Below are positions 6,546-8,882 of a stretch of 8,882 bases of DNA, piece after piece (within the stretch, counting starts at the first letter, position 1; every line of letters begins with the position of its first letter). The translations under genes were made by a program, and so were the position numbers. The notes below the pieces were generated by a model. It did no database searches. It had not been told where the DNA came from and was given only the letters and a program-made list of their open reading frames with translations. The DNA comes from an uncultured Flavobacterium sp. (lineage in GTDB: Bacteria; Bacteroidota; Bacteroidia; Flavobacteriales; Flavobacteriaceae), in the NCBI RefSeq assembly GCF_937967675.1, contig NZ_CALBSN010000101.1, forward strand, positions 1-8,882, in the 5' to 3' direction.

Positions 6546-7316
6546 TTATCTTATTCTGCTCAGGATTTCTTTCAGTTTGGGTTCAATTTTAAGTTCGTCA
6601 AATAGTTTTTTCGATAAATTTAAGGAGTTCTCAAAAGCCAAAACGATGTTTTTAGGATTTAAGTCAGATGTTACTTTTTTATACGCTGAATACCAAATTA
6701 CATCAATGTCCTTTTCGAGATTTTTAGTCGGACTTTCCCAATGTTGCGTTTTGGTTGTTCTTACTCTTATAAGCCAAAGCAAGTATTTCTGAACATTTGA
6801 TAAACTGTGATGAGCGTGAGCAAATTCTTCTCTTTTAATCAAGTTGCTTGTTGTCAGTACAACATTAAGTAATGATTGGCTTAACCACAAGATATTTTCA
6901 TTTGTTATTCTTTCTGGGGATTTTGTTCCGATTTGATTAAGCGTTTTCGTTAAAAGTCCGTCTTTGTCGATTAGATTCATTTGGTCAAAATCGCTAAATT
7001 CAACAATTCCGTCCCAGGATTTGATAATTTCAATTTCCTCCGTTTTTAAAAAATGAAATTCTCCTCTGACCATATTGTCGAAAATAGCCACTTCACTTCC
7101 ATATTCGTTGGTAAAATATAATGCAACCGGATGAATTTGGTTTACCCATTTTTCGGCTGAAAAGTCTTCTTTACTTTTCAAGAAAATATAAAATTCGATG
7201 TCGGAATATTGGTCTCCTTCGTTTTTTGTAAATGAACCATACATAAAAACGGCGGAAATATTTTCGTCTTGTTGAGCTAATAATTTTGTTTTGTCAATCA
7301 TTTGTAACTGTGTCAT
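6546..7316 (-). CDS. lnu: Lincosamide nucleotidyltransferase, Lnu(B/F/H)-like
   Basis: This 256-residue cytoplasmic enzyme is predicted to inactivate lincomycin and clindamycin by transferring a nucleotide from NTP to a hydroxyl of the drug. The nucleotidyltransferase signature is intact: MYGSFTKNEGDQYSDIEFY, with G27-S28 and the metal-binding pair D39 and E41. Further stretches that I recall from Lnu(B)-type proteins are KWVNQIHP (57-63), RGEFHFLKTEEIEIIKSWDG (84-103) and the C-terminal LLWLIR with HWESPTKNLEKDI. The length fits the family (about 255-270 residues). A later start at M6 is possible. It is the only gene of its cassette, and its stop lies about 5 bp from the terminal repeat. Lnu(H) was reported, as I recall, from the flavobacterium Riemerella anatipestifer, so this host group is plausible. 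Resistance itself is inferred, not shown. Confidence 0.85.
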   Translation of the reverse strand: MTQLQMIDKTKLLAQQDENISAVFMYGSFTKNEGDQYSDIEFYIFLKSKEDFSAEKWVNQIHPVALYFTNEYGSEVAIFDNMVRGEFHFLKTEEIEIIKSWDGIVEFSDFDQMNLIDKDGLLTKTLNQIGTKSPERITNENILWLSQSLLNVVLTTSNLIKREEFAHAHHSLSNVQKYLLWLIRVRTTKTQHWESPTKNLEKDIDVIWYSAYKKVTSDLNPKNIVLAFENSLNLSKKLFDELKIEPKLKEILSRIR

Positions 7317-7321
7317 TTTTC

Positions 7322-7372
7322 TAATTTTTAAAAATTAATAATAGAAAACTCCATTACTTTTTAAAAGCAATG
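7322..7372. repeat. Two palindromes upstream of the lnu-like gene
   Basis: TAATTTTTAAAAATTA (7322-7337) is a perfect 16-bp palindrome that ends about 5 bp before the start codon. A second, near-perfect 21-nt palindrome (7352-7372, arms CATTACTTTT and AAAAGCAATG) lies 15 bp further upstream. They could form a leader structure or protein-binding dyads. Given the AT content the first may be chance. I see no convincing TAnnTTTG element for this gene. Confidence 0.45.
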
Positions 7373-7460
7373 AAAAAGTTTGAGTTTATTTATTTTGGAC
7401 AGTTACTTATAGCTTCATCGGATTATATTTTTTTATGTTTAACATTCTGTTTGGTAAAAT

Positions 7461-7598
7461 TACCGCCAACGTTTTGCAGCTTGGCGAAGTGGCGGATTTA
7501 GAAGCACTTACTCTCAATTTAGCACTAATGTTCATTTGAAAACCGAATGTTCAATTTAGCACTGAACCCGCCATTTTGCCAAACTGCTGTTAGCAGAT
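7461..7598 (-). other. attC-like site between cassettes A and B
   Basis: The outer boxes are TACCGCCAAC (7461-7470) and GTTAGCAGAT (7589-7598). The stem arms are 7468-7495 (28 nt) and 7568-7591 (24 nt), with GCTTGGCGAAGTGGCGG facing CCGCCATTTTGCCAAAC. TACCGCCAAC is the exact complement of GTTGGCGGTA at 6532-6541, the other end of the lnu cassette. The loop contains TCAATTTAGCACT twice (7514-7526 and 7551-7563), offset 37 bp. The body is almost the same as the attC at 2343-2460. Confidence 0.85.
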
Positions 7599-7608
7599 GT
7601 TGTAATTT

Positions 7609-8100
7609 TTATTTATTCGTTTTCGTTACTTCATCATATTTTAATTCCACTTTTCTGTCGCCGTCAAATTCGACAATTACCAAGTTTGAATTAACTCCAA
7701 TAATTTTACCGTCTGTGAGTTTTCCTTTTCTTTTAAAAACTACGCTGTCTCCAACATTTAAAATAACTTTTGCATTTGCTTCGGTTGATACATTTATTAA
7801 AGTGTTTTGTGTCCCCCAAACATCACCAATAATTTTAACTTTTTTTCCGTTGCTTTTTACATAAACTTTTACGTTTCGTAAAAATTCTCCTTCATATTTT
7901 TTTGTTAAGTTATCTACTGCTTGTTCCATTGCGTCTGCATCTGCTTCGGCAACTGCTTCAACTTCACGAGTTAATAAAGTATATTTTTTACTGTCATCAA
8001 CATTTCTGTTTCCGATTGTTGTTAAATCTCCAATTCTGTTCCAGCTTCCGCAACTTGCTAAAGATAGAGTTAAGCCAAATAGTAAAATTTTGTTTTTCAT
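7609..8100 (-). CDS. Small lipoprotein of unknown function
   Basis: This 163-residue protein has a lipoprotein signal peptide with lipobox LASC, giving C17 as the lipidated residue. The mature part contains a short acidic, alanine-rich stretch (EVEAVAEADADAMEQAVD, about 47-64), then NVKVYVKSNGKKVKIIGDVWG, then a C-terminal beta-rich segment (about 116-160, VGDSVVFKRKGKL onward) that looks like a small SH3-like barrel. I recall similar small lipoproteins in Bacteroidota but no known function. The residues after C17 (GSWNR) lack the acidic surface-export signal, so it probably stays in the periplasmic leaflet. It starts 9 bp after the upstream lipoprotein gene ends, so the two form an operon. 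The stop lies about 11 bp from the cassette's terminal repeat. Confidence 0.82.
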   Translation of the reverse strand: MKNKILLFGLTLSLASCGSWNRIGDLTTIGNRNVDDSKKYTLLTREVEAVAEADADAMEQAVDNLTKKYEGEFLRNVKVYVKSNGKKVKIIGDVWGTQNTLINVSTEANAKVILNVGDSVVFKRKGKLTDGKIIGVNSNLVIVEFDGDRKVELKYDEVTKTNK

Positions 8101-8109
8101 TGTTTTATT

Positions 8110-8541
8110 TTAGTTTACGATTATTGAACTTGTTGCCATTGTTCCTTTAGCTAAATTTGTTTGGTAATGAGTTACGCTTTTCCAAACATAACCTCCTGAA
8201 CCATTAGATACAAATGCTTCAAAATAATAAGTTGTTGGAGTAGTGCTAGTAATCATTGTGTTTAAGTCAAAATATGCTAAACCATTTGCATCTGTAGTTA
8301 CTTGTTTTTTAATTGGAGGCAATGCACTTGTTGAAGTTACAGGTTGGTCAAACATCATAATAATGTAGTTTGGTTTTACTACACCTGCTGAAGTTGTTGC
8401 TGTTAATTTAACCCAAGTGTTTGTAGTTGTAGATGAACCGCCACCTGTTTCTGTTGAACTTGAATCGTCATCTTTTGAACAAGAAATTGTAAAAATTGTG
8501 ACTAATGCTAAAATTGTCGCTTTGAAAAAATTTGTTTTCAT
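8110..8541 (-). CDS. Small, probably surface-exposed lipoprotein of unknown function
   Basis: This 143-residue protein has a lipoprotein signal peptide with lipobox TISC, giving C21. The next residues, SKDDDSSS, fit the Bacteroidota lipoprotein export signal that sends proteins to the outside of the outer membrane. A Ser/Thr/Gly linker (28-42) leads to one beta-rich domain at about 43-143 that may be Ig-like or transthyretin-like (VTTDANGLAYFDL, TTYYFEAFV). No catalytic motif is visible. It is the first gene after the putative attI site, where cassette expression is usually strongest. Upstream, 8542-8699 holds no gene and no clear promoter; the best candidate promoter is at 8728-8735. It is cotranscribed with the second lipoprotein gene. 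Confidence 0.82.
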   Translation of the reverse strand: MKTNFFKATILALVTIFTISCSKDDDSSSTETGGGSSTTTNTWVKLTATTSAGVVKPNYIIMMFDQPVTSTSALPPIKKQVTTDANGLAYFDLNTMITSTTPTTYYFEAFVSNGSGGYVWKSVTHYQTNLAKGTMATSSIIVN

Positions 8542-8699
8542 TAATGTAAATTTTTGTTTTGTGCTTACTTTATTTTATGCTTTTTTGGTGTAAAAAGTCA
8601 TTTTCGGCTTTCGGTTGTTCAGCTTATTTCCCGCCGTTAACAAATATTTTGTTCAAGTTAGATTTTTGAAGAAATGTCTTATTTGCGTTCGATTTTTCA

Positions 8700-8760
8700 A
8701 CAATATCTGCTAACTAGTAAATATCATCAAATATATACAACTTTTTTTAACTTTAAAAAT
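8700..8760 (-). other. Putative attI site behind the recombinase gene
   Basis: ATCTGCTAAC (8705-8714) is the exact complement of GTTAGCAGAT at 7589-7598, and the match extends to 14 of 15 bp (8700-8714 with 7589-7603). This marks the first cassette's outer end. No attC-like palindrome precedes it: only 45 AT-rich bases separate it from the recombinase stop codon. The cassette has therefore joined a simple site here, as attI x attC insertion would leave. The extent of attI toward the recombinase gene is a guess. Confidence 0.7.
8728..8735 (-). promoter_or_regulatory. Candidate cassette promoter (Pc) element
   Basis: TATATTTG on the minus strand is a full match to the Bacteroidota -7 consensus TAnnTTTG. 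It lies between the recombinase stop and the first cassette junction, pointing into the array. At the expected -33 distance there is only TTTT instead of TTTG. AT-rich sequence makes chance matches common. Confidence 0.4.
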
Positions 8761-8882
8761 TATTCTTCAAGTTTTTTCTTACCTTTTATGTCAACCATGC
8801 GATCTAACGGACTCTGTATCCTATCAACAGCAGTTTTCGTTAAATGTGTATAAACAGTCGTGGTTTTTATACTCGAATGCCC
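8760..8882 (-). CDS. Tyrosine recombinase, integron-integrase-like, C-terminal fragment
   Basis: Only the last 40 residues are in the window; the rest lies beyond the right edge. They begin GHSSIKTTTVYTHLT, which is box II of tyrosine recombinases with the conserved GH histidine and the catalytic Tyr (residue 11 of the fragment) that forms the covalent DNA link. The following RIQSPLD resembles the end of integron integrases and of Bacteroidota recombinases annotated as such, whereas XerC/XerD proteins end differently. The lysine-rich tail stops with TAA at 8762-8760. The gene is transcribed toward the cassettes. The IntI-specific insertion that would confirm the class lies upstream of the visible part. 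Confidence 0.85.
   Translation of the reverse strand, partial: GHSSIKTTTVYTHLTKTAVDRIQSPLDRMVDIKGKKKLEE

Larger units (their letters stand above)
1..8882 (-). mobile_element. Integron-like gene-cassette array (open at both ends)
   Basis: Five cassettes, all transcribed leftward, are separated by four complete attC-like palindromes, with a fifth cut by the left edge, and they follow a tyrosine recombinase gene at the right edge. Reading leftward, the junctions (the GTT/AAC triplets) lie near 8714, 7470, 6352, 4940 and 2342, giving cassette units of about 1.24, 1.12, 1.41, 2.60 and at least 2.3 kb. The two ends of each cassette are complementary over 9-10 bp in a cassette-specific sequence, as expected when a circular cassette with its own R'' and R' boxes is opened at G^TT. 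The cargo is functionally unrelated, which also fits capture one by one. The integron identity is inferred from this architecture and the recombinase tail; most of the recombinase lies outside the window. Confidence 0.85.

Noticed and set aside
6341..6592. Plus-strand open frame across the attC and the end of the lnu gene
   Set aside because: It is composed of the attC stem and loop sequence and has no protein features.
2341..7600. Intergenic palindromes considered as REP elements or miniature inverted-repeat transposons
   Set aside because: They lack target-site duplications, and the outer bases pair with the far end of the neighbouring cassette instead of being constant, which fits attC sites better.
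8625..8660. Possible degenerate attC near CCCGCCGTTAAC and an AACAAAT/ATTTTGTT dyad inside the first cassette
   Set aside because: There is no matching second arm with the 24/28-nt geometry and no complementary outer box, so it may be chance.

Overview
The window looks like part of a chromosomal integron (gene-cassette array) from a low-GC Bacteroidota, probably a flavobacterium. Signs of the host are the AT-rich DNA, A-rich start regions without Shine-Dalgarno sequences, a secreted protein with a type IX secretion (T9SS) C-terminal sorting domain, a lipoprotein with an acidic export signal after its cysteine, and sequences resembling the Bacteroidota promoter element TAnnTTTG.

All genes lie on the minus strand, so the array reads from right to left. 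At the right edge (8760-8882) is the C-terminus of a tyrosine recombinase with the catalytic Tyr and an IQSPLD tail like that of integron integrases. About 46 bp past its stop codon is a cassette junction (8705-8714) that I take as attI. Then come cassette A with two small lipoproteins (8541-7609), attC, cassette B with a lincosamide nucleotidyltransferase of the Lnu(B/F/H) type (7316-6546), attC, cassette C with a two-repeat T9SS-secreted protein (6307-5069), attC, cassette D with a type II restriction-modification pair (4841-2479), attC, cassette E with a Crp/Fnr-type regulator, an AhpD-like protein and a DUF417 membrane protein (2292-535) plus a broken copy of the AhpD-like gene (406-237), and half of a further attC (1-102).

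The key evidence for the array is seen directly. Every intergenic palindrome has the outer form AAC...GTT and an inner CCGC/GCGG stem. The two ends of each cassette carry 9-10 bp that are perfectly complementary to each other but differ from cassette to cassette: GTTAGCAGAT/ATCTGCTAAC, GTTGGCGGTA/TACCGCCAAC, GTTGGCAAA/TTTGCCAAC, GTTGTAGGC/GCCTACAAC and GTTATGCGT/ACGCATAAC. This is what integron R'/R'' boxes do when a circular cassette opens at G^TT.

Two aspects are unusual. The recombinase is transcribed toward the cassettes, with the attachment site behind its stop codon, whereas classical integrons have a divergent intI. The cargo also includes multi-gene, apparently self-regulated units (a restriction-modification pair and a regulator-peroxidase-membrane operon) rather than only single promoterless genes. 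The genes do not form one pathway; they are a collection of defence, resistance, stress and surface functions.
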